DNA from: Methyloversatilis universalis FAM5
GTDB taxonomy: Bacteria > Pseudomonadota > Gammaproteobacteria > Burkholderiales > Rhodocyclaceae
DNA length: 64,000 nucleotides
Assembly (NCBI RefSeq): GCF_000214035.2
Contig: NZ_AFHG01000058.1
Coordinates: forward strand, 62,001 to 126,000
Direction: 5' to 3'
Position 1 is the stretch's first letter. Every line of letters starts with the position of its first letter. Of this stretch, positions 47,954 to 57,633 are shown one piece after another. The notes under the pieces are model-generated. The model did not search any database. It had not been told where the DNA came from and saw only the letters and a list, made by a program, of their open reading frames with translations. The position numbers and the translations under genes are program-made.

Positions 47954-48001
47954 GGCCTCCCCGGGCGCGCCGCTTTCAACCTGCATCATAGGGGGGAGGC
48001 C
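47954..48001. promoter_or_regulatory. 9-bp inverted repeat between the NRPS operon and the radical SAM gene
   Basis: ggcctcccc (47954-47962) and ggggaggcc (47993-48001) are perfectly complementary, 30 bases apart, in the 219-base divergent promoter region. It is placed to act as an operator for one or both directions, or as a leader stem on the NRPS mRNA. Confidence 0.45.
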
Positions 48002-48116
48002 GGTTACACCCTGTTAAATTTGCGGCCGCCAGACGCCATCTCGCCGCCCAGCGTGAGCTATTGCGCGGATAGTCGCGGCATCAGGTACCCTCGCCGGCCT
48101 GTTGTCCCGCTTTTTC

Positions 48117-50060
48117 ATGTCCATGAGCGCGCCTGCCCTCGTTCCGAGCCCCGTCCCGCGTGTGCTGTCCATCGTCCCGCCGATGACGCAGCTGAACACG
48201 CCCTACCCGTCCACCGCCTATCTGACCGGCTTCCTGCGTTCGCGCGGCGTCGATGCGGTGCAGGCGGATCTGGCGCTCGAACTGGTGCTGGATCTGCTGT
48301 CGCGCGACGGGCTGGCCACGCTGCGCGATGCCTGCGAGGCGCTGCCGCAGAAGAAGCGGCCGCACGCGGCGGCCAGTTTCGCCGCGCAGTACCCGCGCTA
48401 TGCGCAGACCATGGCGGCGACGCTGGCCTTCCTGCAGGGGCGCGACCCGACGCTGGCGCACCGCATCGCGTCGCGCGGCTTCCTGCCCGAGGGCCCGCGC
48501 TTCGAATCGCTGGAGGTGTACATCGACCCGGAGGGCGGCGATCCGCTGGGCTGGGCCTTCGGTGCGCTGGGCGTGCAGGACCGCGCGCGCCATTTCGCGA
48601 CGCTCTATCTGAACGACGTGGCGGACGCGATCCGCGAGGCGCTGGACCCGCGTTTCGAATTCGTCCGCTACGCCGAATCGCTGGCGCAGAGCCAGCCCAG
48701 CTTCGATCCGCTGGCGCAGGCGCTGGCCGCACAGCCGACCGCGGTCGATCGCGCGCTCGACCGCCTGACCCGCGCCGCGCTGGAACGCCACCGGCCGCAG
48801 GTCGTGCTGCTGTCGGTGCCCTTTCCCGGCTCGGTGTACGCCGCCTTCCGCATCGCGCAGACGGTGAAGGCGGTCGATCCGGCCATCGTGACCGTGCTCG
48901 GTGGCGGTTACGCCAACACCGAGCTGCGCGAACTGGCCGAACCGGGGGTGTTCGACTTCTTCGATTACGTGACGCTGGACGCCGGCGAGCGGCCGCTGCT
49001 CGCGCTGCTCGACCATCTTGCCGGCCGCCGTTCGCGCCAGCGGCTGGTGCGCACCTTCCTGCGCGAGGCGGATGGGGACGAGGGCGCAGGCGCGGTGCGC
49101 TACGTGAATTTCGCCGAGCCGGACGTGCCGTTCGAGGAAGTCGGCACGCCGACCTGGGACGGCCTGCCGCTGGACCGCTACCTGTCGCTGCTGGACATGC
49201 TCAACCCGATGCACCGGCTGTGGTCGGACGGGCGCTGGAACAAGCTCACGGTGGCGCACGGCTGCTACTGGAAGAAGTGCAGCTTCTGCGACGTGAGCCT
49301 GGACTACATATCGCGCTATGACGCCGCCAGCGCCACGGTGCTGGTCGACCGCATCGAAGCCATCGTGGCCGAAACCGGGCAGACCGGTTTCCACTTCGTC
49401 GACGAGGCGGCACCCCCGAAATCGCTGCGTGCGCTGGCGGCCGAACTGCGCCGGCGCGACCTCAGCATTTCATGGTGGGGCAATATCCGCTTCGAAAAGT
49501 CCTTCACGCCGGAGCTGTGCGCCGAACTGGCCGACAGCGGCTGCATCGCCATGTCCGGCGGGCTTGAGGTGGCGAGCGACCGGCTGCTCAAGCTGATGAA
49601 GAAGGGGGTGTCGGTGGAGCAGGTGGCGCGGGTGACCCGCGGCTTCGCCGATGCCGGCATCCTGGTGCATGCCTACCTGATGTACGGCTTCCCGACCCAG
49701 ACCGTGCAGGACACGGTCGACGCGCTGGAATACGTGCGCCAGCTGTTCGAGCATGGCTGCATACAGAGCGGTTTCTTTCACCGCTTCGCCTGTACCGTGC
49801 ATTCGCCGGTCGGGCTGAATCCGGAAGAGTACGGCGTCACGCTGCAGCCGCTGCCGCCGGTCACTTTCGCGAAGAATGACGTCGGCTTCGTCGATCCGAC
49901 CGGTACCGACCATGACGCGATGGGCGTGGCGCTGAACAAGGCGCTGTACAACTACATGCACGGCATCGGTCTGGACGAGGACGTGCGCAGCTGGTTCGGC
50001 GGCCGGGTGCCGAAGACGCGCGTGCCGCGCCACTTCATAGAGCGCGCGCTGCAGGGCTGA
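48117..50060 (+). CDS. B12-binding domain radical SAM protein
   Basis: 647 residues. The N-terminal half (to about 320) includes a cobalamin-binding-like Rossmann region (VVLLSVPFPGSVYAAF ... VTVLGGGYANTELRELAE), lacking an obvious DxHxxG. The radical SAM barrel starts at VAHGCYWKKCSFCDVSLDY: the cluster cysteines are spaced CX4CX2C, one residue longer than the usual CX3CX2C. Later elements (SGGLEVASDRLLKLMKKGVS, YLMYGFPTQTVQDTVDAL) are typical. The start is ATG 48117 or ATG 48123; an in-frame TTG at 48102 was rejected. The reaction is unknown. It diverges from the NRPS operon, so a tailoring role is conceivable but unproven. Confidence 0.85.
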   Translation: MSMSAPALVPSPVPRVLSIVPPMTQLNTPYPSTAYLTGFLRSRGVDAVQADLALELVLDLLSRDGLATLRDACEALPQKKRPHAAASFAAQYPRYAQTMAATLAFLQGRDPTLAHRIASRGFLPEGPRFESLEVYIDPEGGDPLGWAFGALGVQDRARHFATLYLNDVADAIREALDPRFEFVRYAESLAQSQPSFDPLAQALAAQPTAVDRALDRLTRAALERHRPQVVLLSVPFPGSVYAAFRIAQTVKAVDPAIVTVLGGGYANTELRELAEPGVFDFFDYVTLDAGERPLLALLDHLAGRRSRQRLVRTFLREADGDEGAGAVRYVNFAEPDVPFEEVGTPTWDGLPLDRYLSLLDMLNPMHRLWSDGRWNKLTVAHGCYWKKCSFCDVSLDYISRYDAASATVLVDRIEAIVAETGQTGFHFVDEAAPPKSLRALAAELRRRDLSISWWGNIRFEKSFTPELCAELADSGCIAMSGGLEVASDRLLKLMKKGVSVEQVARVTRGFADAGILVHAYLMYGFPTQTVQDTVDALEYVRQLFEHGCIQSGFFHRFACTVHSPVGLNPEEYGVTLQPLPPVTFAKNDVGFVDPTGTDHDAMGVALNKALYNYMHGIGLDEDVRSWFGGRVPKTRVPRHFIERALQG

Positions 50061-50078
50061 GCCGGCAGCGCGGCGGGT

Positions 50079-51275
50079 TCAGCCGAATACCGGCACCGGC
50101 GCGAAGCGCCCCTTCAGCACCTGATCGGCGGCACCGAGCTTCAGCCAGCCGTAGATCGCGCTGGCATAGGCGTGGCGGAAATCCGTCGTATGCACCAGAT
50201 TGCCGCCGGCATCGAGTGCGCCGAGGTCGGAAGGCGTGCCGTAGTGACCGCCCTTGACCGCCTTGCCGGCGAAGAACATGACGTTGGCGGTGCCGTGGTC
50301 GGTGCCCAGGCTGGTGTTCTCGGCGGCGCGGCGGCCGAATTCCGAAAAGATGAGCAGGCTCACGCGGTCGGCCTGGCCCAGTCTTTCCATGTCGCGCAGG
50401 AAGCCGCTGATCGCGTCCGCGGTGTAGGTGAGCAGGCGCTGGTGCAGGTCCGGCTGCTGCACGTGGGTGTCGAAGGCGTTGTTGCGATAGCCGGCGTAGT
50501 AGAGCCGCGCCGGCAGGCCGGCCGCGATGCAGGCCGCCACCTTGGGCAGGCCGAGCGGAACGATGCCGTAGTCGATCGGCGTCTTGTAGCGCGACCAGGC
50601 TTCGCGCACCGCCAGCGACGATTCACGCGCGCTGACCGCCACCTGTTCGAGGAAGCGACGCGACGGGTTGTCGCGGCTGGCCACCGTCACGTCGTCGAGC
50701 AAGGCGCGTTCTTCGTGCAGCGCGCTGCGCATGAAGCGCTCCGGGTCGTCGAACACCACCGGCGTATGCACCCGGCTGCGCACCGCCAGCGACTGCGTGC
50801 TGTCGATGTTGAGCACATAGTTGGGCGTGGGCTGGGGCGACATCGTGTCGGCCAGCCGGCCGACCCAGCCGTAGTCGTCGCCGCTGTTCGGCGTGGCCGT
50901 ATGCCAGTAGGCCATGGACGTGAAGTGAGAGAACGATGGGTTTTCGTAGCCGCAGCCATGCACGACGGCCAGCTGTCCGTCCTTCCACAGCCGCTCGAAG
51001 CCGGCCAGGCCGGGGTTGAAGCCGAAGCGCTCGTCCAGCCGGCGCAGTTTGTCGGGCCGGATGCCGATATTGGGGCGCAGCCGGTAGTAGCGGTCGTCGG
51101 CGTAGGGCACGACCGTGTTCAGGCCGTCGTTGCCGCCAGACATTTCGAACACCACCAGGATGCGGTTGTCCGCTTCGGCCGCAGCCGCGGCGCGGGCGAT
51201 GGTGCCGAACAGGCCGGGCACGAACAGGCCGGCGGAAGCTTTCAGGATGCGGCGGCGGGTGTGATCTGTACTCAT
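50079..51275 (-). CDS. DUF1501 family exported protein (Tat signal)
   Basis: 398 residues. It starts with a Tat-type signal (HTRRRILKASAGLFVPGLFG) and continues with the DUF1501 opening VVFEMSGGNDGLNTVVPYAD, related to the sulfatase/alkaline-phosphatase fold. C-terminal FSEFGRRAAENTSLGTDHGTA is the other hallmark. Always found next to a DUF1800 gene, as here. The function is uncharacterised; a periplasmic hydrolase is plausible from the fold. Confidence 0.9.
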   Translation of the reverse strand: MSTDHTRRRILKASAGLFVPGLFGTIARAAAAAEADNRILVVFEMSGGNDGLNTVVPYADDRYYRLRPNIGIRPDKLRRLDERFGFNPGLAGFERLWKDGQLAVVHGCGYENPSFSHFTSMAYWHTATPNSGDDYGWVGRLADTMSPQPTPNYVLNIDSTQSLAVRSRVHTPVVFDDPERFMRSALHEERALLDDVTVASRDNPSRRFLEQVAVSARESSLAVREAWSRYKTPIDYGIVPLGLPKVAACIAAGLPARLYYAGYRNNAFDTHVQQPDLHQRLLTYTADAISGFLRDMERLGQADRVSLLIFSEFGRRAAENTSLGTDHGTANVMFFAGKAVKGGHYGTPSDLGALDAGGNLVHTTDFRHAYASAIYGWLKLGAADQVLKGRFAPVPVFG

Positions 51276-51333
51276 GGTGCGGACTCCGGTGCGTTCAGGG
51301 CGCGCTCAGGCTGTGTCGATGCGTAGGGGCGGG

Positions 51334-53169
51334 TCAGCCCAGCTGGTACTCGGGGCGGCTCAGCAGCAGGTGCAGCAGCACGCGCAGCGGGTCTTCGGCG
51401 TAGCTGGCGGCCGCCTTCAGGTCGGCGGTGCCCAGTTCCTTCTGCAGGAAGGCGGACAGCTTGCCGCGGGTGGCCGCGTCCAGCGGCACCGACAGGAAAC
51501 GTCCTTCCAGATAGCCGACCGCCTGCTCCGGGGTGCGGCAGCCCGCGCCCAGCACCATGCCGGTCAGATCCAGCCGGGCCACGGTGCGTGGAATCGGCTT
51601 CACCCGTTCCACCGCCATCTGCCAGCCGCGGTAGCTGCCGTAGCGGGTGTTGAAATCCTCGTTGCGGTCGCCGTTCATCGTCGACATGGCCATCATTTCC
51701 ATGCCGCCTGCGCCGCCGCCCGGCTTGGTGGCGGTGGTCAGGTCCTGTCCGCTGCGCACCCGCTCGTGCAGGTCGCGGATTTCGTAGCCGGCCTGGGCCA
51801 GCGGGTAGCGGTCGCCCGGGATGTAGTTGATGTCCGGCAGCACCAGGTCCAGCGCGAAGTTGCCGCGCTCCAGCAGCAGGCCCGGCGTGATCCAGCTGCG
51901 GCCCTGGGCCCAGCCGGCCACGGTCGGCGGATGCATCAGGCGCTGGCCGAGCGCCGAGGTGGTTTCGTTGAAGTCGGGCACGCCCGGCACCTCGGCGAGG
52001 CCGAGCTTGCGGTAGGTCGATACCAGCAGTTCCACCGGCCCCTTGATGCGGGTGGCCACCGATTCCGGCGCGTAGAAATCGCGCGACAGGAAGAGGCCTT
52101 CGAGGAAGGGCGCAATCTCGTAATTGGCCGCTTTCAGCCGCCGGCCCAGTTCGGCCGCCAGCGCAGGGTCGATGTCCTCGCGCACGAAGTGGCGGTACAG
52201 CTTGCTGGCCAGGAATTCCGGCGTAACCGGCTGGTCGAGGATGATGTCGATCACCTGCACGCCGTCGAAGCGCCCGTGCCGGCCCAGCACCTCTTTCGGG
52301 CCATCGTCGTGGCGGTCGGCGTCGATGTGGAAGGCGGTGCCGCGGAAATTCCAGCCGGTGAAGGCGCGTGCCGCTTCGCGAATGTCTTGTTCGCCGTAAT
52401 GGCCGACGCCCATCGTGAACAGCTCCATGATTTCACGGGCGAAGTTCTCGTTCGGTGCGCCTTTCACGTTCACGCCGGCGTCCAGGAAAGCCAGCATGGC
52501 CGGATCCTGCGCGACACCGATCAGCAGTGTGCGGAAGTTGCCGAGTCCCTGCTTCTGGAACAGGTCGAGCTGGGCCAGCATCTTGCGGTAGTCGCGCACC
52601 TTCTCTTCGTTGGTGGCGAAATGACCGTGCCAGAACAGCGCCATCCGCTCTTCCAGCGGCCGCGGCGAAGTGAGCATGCGATTGGCCCACCAGTAGGCGA
52701 CGCGGTCGGTTTCCAGCCGGCTGGCGCGCAGCCAGTAGAAGAACTTGTTCACCACCGGCTGCATGCGGCGGTTGCCGTCCTGCTTGACCTGCACACCGAG
52801 CGCCTCGCCCTGGGCGCGCGCCAGATCGGTGGTGGCCGGCCGGCTGGCGGGAAAGGGATCCAGTCCGTCGTCGAACACGCCGGAGTGCTCGAACGGCGGC
52901 AGCGTTGTCGCCGGCACGCCTTCGAAGCGCACCAGCCGGCGCACTGCCTGGGCCGGTGTCAGCTTGGCCAGGGCGTCGACCTCTTCCGGCGTGCCGCCGA
53001 AGCCGGCGCGTTCCAGCAGATGGGCGGCGCGGGCGCGGTTCCAGTCCGCAGGCGCGATCGGGGCGAGGTCGCCGGCCCAGGGCGAAGCGGCGGCCGCGAG
53101 ACCGCTGCAGGCCAGTACCGTGACGGCAATCAGGCCGGACAGGCGCCGGCGGGAGGCGAAGGAGGACAT
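51334..53169 (-). CDS. DUF1800 family exported protein
   Basis: 611 residues. A signal peptide (LIAVTVLACSGLAAAA) precedes the DUF1800 region: AAHLLERAGFGGTPEEVDAL near the start, MALFWHGHFATN, GAPNENFAREIMELFTMG, FTGWNFRG and FVREDIDPALAAELGRRL. The start at 53169 has ggag 9 bases upstream; ATG 53178 is an alternative. It is 58 bases upstream of the DUF1501 gene, so the two are co-expressed. The function is unknown in any organism to my knowledge. Confidence 0.9.
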   Translation of the reverse strand: MSSFASRRRLSGLIAVTVLACSGLAAAASPWAGDLAPIAPADWNRARAAHLLERAGFGGTPEEVDALAKLTPAQAVRRLVRFEGVPATTLPPFEHSGVFDDGLDPFPASRPATTDLARAQGEALGVQVKQDGNRRMQPVVNKFFYWLRASRLETDRVAYWWANRMLTSPRPLEERMALFWHGHFATNEEKVRDYRKMLAQLDLFQKQGLGNFRTLLIGVAQDPAMLAFLDAGVNVKGAPNENFAREIMELFTMGVGHYGEQDIREAARAFTGWNFRGTAFHIDADRHDDGPKEVLGRHGRFDGVQVIDIILDQPVTPEFLASKLYRHFVREDIDPALAAELGRRLKAANYEIAPFLEGLFLSRDFYAPESVATRIKGPVELLVSTYRKLGLAEVPGVPDFNETTSALGQRLMHPPTVAGWAQGRSWITPGLLLERGNFALDLVLPDINYIPGDRYPLAQAGYEIRDLHERVRSGQDLTTATKPGGGAGGMEMMAMSTMNGDRNEDFNTRYGSYRGWQMAVERVKPIPRTVARLDLTGMVLGAGCRTPEQAVGYLEGRFLSVPLDAATRGKLSAFLQKELGTADLKAAASYAEDPLRVLLHLLLSRPEYQLG

Positions 53170-53371
53170 CGCGGACATCTCCGGAAAGGATGCGGAAATA
53201 TAGGGCGGGGCGCTGTCCGGCCTCACGTGCAATTTGCCCTGCACCGCTAGGGATATTCTCGATTCCCGCCCGCGGGCTGCGCCCGCTCCCGTTGCCGGCC
53301 GGTGCTGGACGGTTTCTGGCGCGCTGGGTATGCTTTTTTCGACGCCCGCCCCGTGTAACCGGAGTTCTGCC

Positions 53372-54070
53372 GTGTCCACCGCATCCCTGGTCAGCATCCC
53401 GCTCAGTTCCCGCCTGCTGCGCACCATGCGCGACGTGGCCATCGACAACGCCCGCCAGCTGCTGCATGAAGCGCCATTGCTGCTGCGTCACCACCACCAT
53501 GCGCGTGCCGCGCTGCTGGCCCGTATCGCGATCGAGGAGGTCGGGCGCGCGGTACAGGCCTTCGACGCGCTCGGTCGCAACGTGACCGACGAAGCGGTGG
53601 CGATGCGGGTGAAACTCAATTTCGAGGACTACCCGAAGCGCATGAATGCAGCGGTTTTTCCGCTGTTGCTGGAAGAGCCGCAGCGGCGCGACGAGGTGAT
53701 GGCGCAGATCGAAGACCTGATCGAGGCTGGCCAGAGCGCGCGTGATCCGGCGCTCTATACCGGCGTGGATTCGCTGACCGGCCGCGTCACCACGCCCAAT
53801 GGCTCGATCGGTCCGGCGGCGGCATCACGGCGCGTCGCGCTGGCCAAGGACATTTTCGCCCGTGGCGAAATGCTGGTGCTGTTTACGCCGCCCAAGCTGC
53901 GTACCCGCGCCGAGGACCGCGCGTTCGCGCTGCGGCCGGGCGAACTGATCGCGGCCCGTCAGGGGGTCGAGGCGTGGGAGGTGTATATCGAGAACATCCG
54001 CGCCGGTGACGCGCGTTTCGATTCCGCGCTGGACGAAATGCGCCGCCGCGCCGCCGACGGCGAACGCTGA
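53372..54070 (+). CDS. AbiV-like protein
   Basis: 232 residues, GTG start after ccggag. The N-terminal 60 residues (AIDNARQLLHEAPLLLRHHHHARAALLARIAIEEVGRA) match the AbiV signature, an all-alpha domain with the A-x-x-A-I-E-E-x-G/A-K/R motif. Lactococcal AbiV causes abortive infection by binding a phage protein and stopping translation; many chromosomal homologues have no tested role. The C-terminal about 130 residues are helical and charged. It is convergent with ruvB. An upstream extension of the frame to 53234 looks non-coding. Confidence 0.7.
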   Translation: MSTASLVSIPLSSRLLRTMRDVAIDNARQLLHEAPLLLRHHHHARAALLARIAIEEVGRAVQAFDALGRNVTDEAVAMRVKLNFEDYPKRMNAAVFPLLLEEPQRRDEVMAQIEDLIEAGQSARDPALYTGVDSLTGRVTTPNGSIGPAAASRRVALAKDIFARGEMLVLFTPPKLRTRAEDRAFALRPGELIAARQGVEAWEVYIENIRAGDARFDSALDEMRRRAADGER

Positions 54071-54080
54071 CCGGCAGGCG

Positions 54081-55148
54081 TCAGCCCGCCGGCTTGTCGT
54101 CCCACAGTGAGGCGGCTGCCGGTCCGGGCGCGGCGAATCCCATGTGGCGATAGATCGCCGCAGTGGCCACCCGGCCACGTGGCGTGCGCTGCAGATAGCC
54201 CTGCTGGATCAGGTAGGGCTCCAGCACGTCCTCGATGGTGTCGCGCGATTCGCCGATCGCGGCGGCGAGGTTGTCCACGCCGACCGGACCGCCGTCGAAC
54301 TTCTCGATCACCGCGCCGAGCAGCTTGCGGTCCATCAGGTCGAGGCCGACGCTGTCCACGTCCAGCATCACCAGCGCCGCGTCCGCCACCTCGCGCGTGA
54401 TGGTGCCGTCCGCCTTCACCTGCGCGTAGTCGCGGCAGCGGCGCAGCAGGCGGTTGGCGATGCGTGGCGTGCCGCGCGAGCGGCGGGCGATTTCCAGGCT
54501 GCCGGCGTCGTCGATCGCGCAGTCCAGCAGCCGGGCCGAGCGGCGCACGATGAGCGCCAGTTCGTCAGCGGTGTAGAACTCGAGCCGGGCGACGATGCCG
54601 AAGCGGTCGCGCAGCGGGTTGGTGAGCATGCCGGCGCGTGTGGTGGCGCCCACCAGCGTGAAGGGCGGCAGGTCGAGCTTGATCGAACGCGCGGCCGGGC
54701 CTTCGCCGATCATGATGTCGATCTGGAAATCCTCCAGCGCCGGGTAGAGGATTTCCTCCACCACCGGGCTCAGACGGTGGATTTCGTCGATGAACAGCAC
54801 GTCGTTCGGTTCAAGATTGCTCAGGATCGCGGCCAGATCGCCGGCGCGCTCCAGCACCGGGCCCGAGGTCTGGCGCAGATTGACGCCCATTTCCGCGGCG
54901 ACGATGTGGGCCAGCGTGGTCTTGCCGAGGCCGGGCGGGCCGAACAGCAGCACGTGGTCCAGCGGCTCGCTGCGGCCGCGCGCCGCGGCGACGAAAATGT
55001 CGAGCTGGTCGCGGATCTTCTGCTGGCCGATGTATTCGTCGAGCCGCTTCGGCCGCAGTGCGCGCTCCAGCGCGTCTTCCTGCGGGCTCGCCGGTGCGGC
55101 CGACACGATGCGCGGCCCGCTGGGCAGAGAATCGGTCTGGATGGCCAT
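54081..55148 (-). CDS. ruvB: Holliday junction branch migration helicase RuvB
   Basis: 355 residues. AAA+ ATPase with Walker [10 protein letters not shown] (70-78), Walker B and sensor region [13 protein letters not shown] (Asp121), GATTRAGML (sensor 1 area) and the C-terminal winged helix ([15 protein letters not shown]). Length is standard. Not adjacent to ruvA or ruvC, which lie 51-52 kb away on the other strand; here it heads a run with the pseudouridine synthase gene 4 bases upstream of its start. Confidence 0.97.
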   Translation of the reverse strand: MAIQTDSLPSGPRIVSAAPASPQEDALERALRPKRLDEYIGQQKIRDQLDIFVAAARGRSEPLDHVLLFGPPGLGKTTLAHIVAAEMGVNLRQTSGPVLERAGDLAAILSNLEPNDVLFIDEIHRLSPVVEEILYPALEDFQIDIMIGEGPAARSIKLDLPPFTLVGATTRAGMLTNPLRDRFGIVARLEFYTADELALIVRRSARLLDCAIDDAGSLEIARRSRGTPRIANRLLRRCRDYAQVKADGTITREVADAALVMLDVDSVGLDLMDRKLLGAVIEKFDGGPVGVDNLAAAIGESRDTIEDVLEPYLIQQGYLQRTPRGRVATAAIYRHMGFAAPGPAAASLWDDKPAG

Positions 55149-55152
55149 GCGC

Positions 55153-55842
55153 TTACACCTCCGACGGATCGATCCAGCGCCACTCGCCCGGCGCCAGATC
55201 GGCCGGCAGTTTCAGCCGGCCGACCGCCACCCGGTGCAGCGCCTCACAGCGGTTGCCGGCGGCGGCCACCATGCGTTTGACCTGGTGGTACTTGCCTTCA
55301 CCTATCGTGATGGCGAGCCGGTTCGCGTCCAGCTGTTCAACCGCGTGCGCGGCCACCGAGATGCCGGGCGCGTCGTTCAGTTCAACGCCGCCGCGCAGCG
55401 CGGCGAGCTGGGCGTCGTCCACCGGGTGCTTCGTGGTGGCGACATAGCGCTTCAGCACGCCGTGCTTGGGCGAGGTGAGCTTGTGGATGAACTGGCCGTC
55501 GTCGGTCAGCAGCAAGAGGCCGGTGGTGTCCTCGTCCAGACGGCCGACGCACTGCACCGCACGGACCACCAGCGGCGACGGCAGCAGCGTGAATACCGCA
55601 GGATGGTGCTTGGGTTTCTGCGAGCACTCGTAGCCGGCCGGCTTGTGCAGCATCACGTAGGCCTTCTCGTGATAACGCCAGGCTTCGCCGCTGACCGTGA
55701 ATTCAAGGCCTTCGGGGTCGAGTTCGACGAAGGGATCGTCGATCATTTCGCCGCCGACGGTGACGCGTTCGAGGCGCACCAGCGCGCGGCATTCGCGGCG
55801 GGTGCCGAAGCCCTGGCTCTGCAGGATGCGTTCGAGTTGCAT
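55153..55842 (-). CDS. rsuA: RsuA-family 16S rRNA pseudouridine synthase
   Basis: 229 residues. S4 RNA-binding domain (1-48, [20 protein letters not shown]) and catalytic domain with [18 protein letters not shown] (Asp103 nucleophile) and [16 protein letters not shown]. This is the RsuA/RluB/E/F family; similarity of layout favours RsuA (pseudouridine 516 of 16S rRNA), though RluE-like activity cannot be excluded. Start at MQLERILQ, since the preceding residues in frame are antisense to the MBL gene end. The MBL gene stop lies 1 base upstream. Confidence 0.88.
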   Translation of the reverse strand: MQLERILQSQGFGTRRECRALVRLERVTVGGEMIDDPFVELDPEGLEFTVSGEAWRYHEKAYVMLHKPAGYECSQKPKHHPAVFTLLPSPLVVRAVQCVGRLDEDTTGLLLLTDDGQFIHKLTSPKHGVLKRYVATTKHPVDDAQLAALRGGVELNDAPGISVAAHAVEQLDANRLAITIGEGKYHQVKRMVAAAGNRCEALHRVAVGRLKLPADLAPGEWRWIDPSEV

Positions 55843-55843
55843 A

Positions 55844-56485
55844 TCAGTGATTTCCGCCCACGTAGGGGTTGTATTTGCGCTCTTCGCCGAAGGTGGACAT
55901 CGGACCGTGACCGGGGATGAAGCGGATGTCGTCACCGAGCGGGAACAGTTTTTCGCGGATGGAACGGATCAGGTCGCCGTGGTTGCCGCGCGGAAAATCG
56001 GTACGGCCGATCGAGCCGGCGAACAGCACGTCGCCGACCTGGGCCAGCCGGCCTGCGCGGTCGACGAACACCACATGGCCCGGCGTGTGGCCCGGGCAGT
56101 GCACCACGTCCAGCGTCACCTTGCCCACGGTCACCGTGTCGCCGTCGGCCAGCCAGCGGGTCGGCACGAAGGGACGACAGGGCGGGAAGCCGAACATCTG
56201 CGCCTGCACCGGAAAACCGTCTATCCAGAACCTGTCGTCCGGATGCGGGCCTTCGATCGGCAGATCGAATTTTTCCGCCAGATCCTGCGTGGCGCCGGCG
56301 TGGTCGAGGTGGCCGTGGGTGACCAGTATCTTTTCCAGCGTGATGCCGTGCCGCTTCACCTCAGCCAGCACCCGGTCAAGGTCGCCGCCCGGGTCCACGA
56401 CGGCGCCCTTCATCGTTTCGTCGCACCACAGCAGGGTGCAGTTCTGGGCGAAGGCGGTGACCGGAATGATGGCGTGCTGGAGCAT
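55844..56485 (-). CDS. MBL-fold metallohydrolase (YcbL/GloB-like)
   Basis: 213 residues. Metal motif THGHLDHAGA (HxHxDH), followed by VVHCPGHTPGHVVF and GDVLFAGSIGRTDFP and a final FIPGHGPMSTFGEE, the layout of the YcbL/glyoxalase II-like subgroup. Probable thioester hydrolase in the cytoplasm. It is followed immediately by the RsuA-type gene and is divergent from the GST gene. Confidence 0.92.
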   Translation of the reverse strand: MLQHAIIPVTAFAQNCTLLWCDETMKGAVVDPGGDLDRVLAEVKRHGITLEKILVTHGHLDHAGATQDLAEKFDLPIEGPHPDDRFWIDGFPVQAQMFGFPPCRPFVPTRWLADGDTVTVGKVTLDVVHCPGHTPGHVVFVDRAGRLAQVGDVLFAGSIGRTDFPRGNHGDLIRSIREKLFPLGDDIRFIPGHGPMSTFGEERKYNPYVGGNH

Positions 56486-56625
56486 GGGGTGTTGCCGTTG
56501 CGGGAAAGCGACATTGTACGTGGCGCCGGCGTGCGCTCCGACACGCGCATGCCGCTCACCGGCAGACAGAACTGCCGCAAGCGGTTAGGGTCGACGCCGG
56601 AATTCCGACTTCGAGGTTGCCTGCC

Positions 56626-57330
56626 ATGATCGATCTTCATTTCTGGCCCACCCCCAACGGCTACAAGGTGTTGATGTTTCTGGAGGAATCCGGACTCGAA
56701 CACCGCGTCGTGCCGGTCAATATCGGTGCCGGCGAACAGTTCAGGCCGGCGTTTCTGGCCATTTCGCCGAACAACCGGATGCCGGCCATCGTGGATCACG
56801 CGCCGGCGGGCGGCGGTGCGCCGCTGTCGGTGTTCGAATCCGGCGCCATCCTGCTCTACCTCGCGGAAAAGACCGGGCGCTTCATTCCGGCCGATCTGCG
56901 CGGTCGGGTGCAGGTGCTGGAATGGCTGTTCTGGCAGGTGGGCGGCCTCGGCCCGATGGCCGGGCAGAACCATCATTTCGTGCAGTACGCGCCGGAGCCC
57001 ATCGCCTACGCGATCAAGCGCTACGTCGATGAAACCGGCCGGCTGTACGGCGTGCTGAACAAGCATCTGGCCGAGCGGGCCTTCATCGCCGGCGACGACT
57101 ACACGATTGCCGACATGGCCGCCTACCCCTGGGTGGTGCCGCACCGGCGTCAGCAGATGGATCTGGACAATTTCCCGCACCTGAAGCGCTGGTACGAGTC
57201 CATACAGGCTCGGCCGGGCACGGTGCGTGCCTATGAACGCGGTGCGCAGGTGAGCGACCGGCCGGTGGTGGACGAACAGTCGCGCAAGCTGCTGTTCGGC
57301 CAGAACGCCGATACGGTGGCGAAGCAATGA
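56626..57330 (+). CDS. Glutathione S-transferase, YfcG/Nu-class-like
   Basis: 234 residues. Thioredoxin-like N-terminal domain opening IDLHFWPTPNGYKVLMFLEE with NNRMPAIVD and FESGAILLYLAEKTG (glutathione-binding ES motif), then the all-alpha domain with FIAGDDYTIADMAAYPW. The TPNG motif marks the disulfide-reductase-type Nu class (YfcG, YghU). I used the ATG at 56626; a TTG at 56617 is in frame. Confidence 0.93.
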   Translation: MIDLHFWPTPNGYKVLMFLEESGLEHRVVPVNIGAGEQFRPAFLAISPNNRMPAIVDHAPAGGGAPLSVFESGAILLYLAEKTGRFIPADLRGRVQVLEWLFWQVGGLGPMAGQNHHFVQYAPEPIAYAIKRYVDETGRLYGVLNKHLAERAFIAGDDYTIADMAAYPWVVPHRRQQMDLDNFPHLKRWYESIQARPGTVRAYERGAQVSDRPVVDEQSRKLLFGQNADTVAKQ

Positions 57331-57391
57331 GCCTGTGCTAGGCTGCAAAAGCCGTTTTCAACCTCGTCAGTGTTCCTTCGGGAGAAAGACA

Positions 57392-57598
57392 ATGAGCACC
57401 GAAAAGCTGATCCACGACGCCGCCGACCAGTGTGACTGGGACCCCGACATGGTGGTCAGCGTACTGGCCGATTTCATCGACGAGTTCTGCGATCCGGACG
57501 ATTTCAAGGCCTTCCTCGAGGCGCGCGTTGCCGAAGAGGCGGATGACGATTACGAGGAAGAAGACGAGGAAGAGGGCGGCGCCGACGAGGACTACTGA
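57392..57598 (+). CDS. Small acidic protein of unknown function
   Basis: 68 residues with a ribosome site (gggagaaag) before the ATG. The first 45 residues look helical and have two internal Asp/Phe-rich segments (VSVLADFIDEFCDPDDFKAF); the last 20 are almost all Asp and Glu (YEEEDEEEGG). Predicted pI is very low. I do not recognise a family. The acidic tail could bind metal, or a basic partner. Confidence 0.7.
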   Translation: MSTEKLIHDAADQCDWDPDMVVSVLADFIDEFCDPDDFKAFLEARVAEEADDDYEEEDEEEGGADEDY

Positions 57599-57633
57599 GC
57601 GGGAATCGTCGTGTCCCGGTCTGCGGCGCGCGC

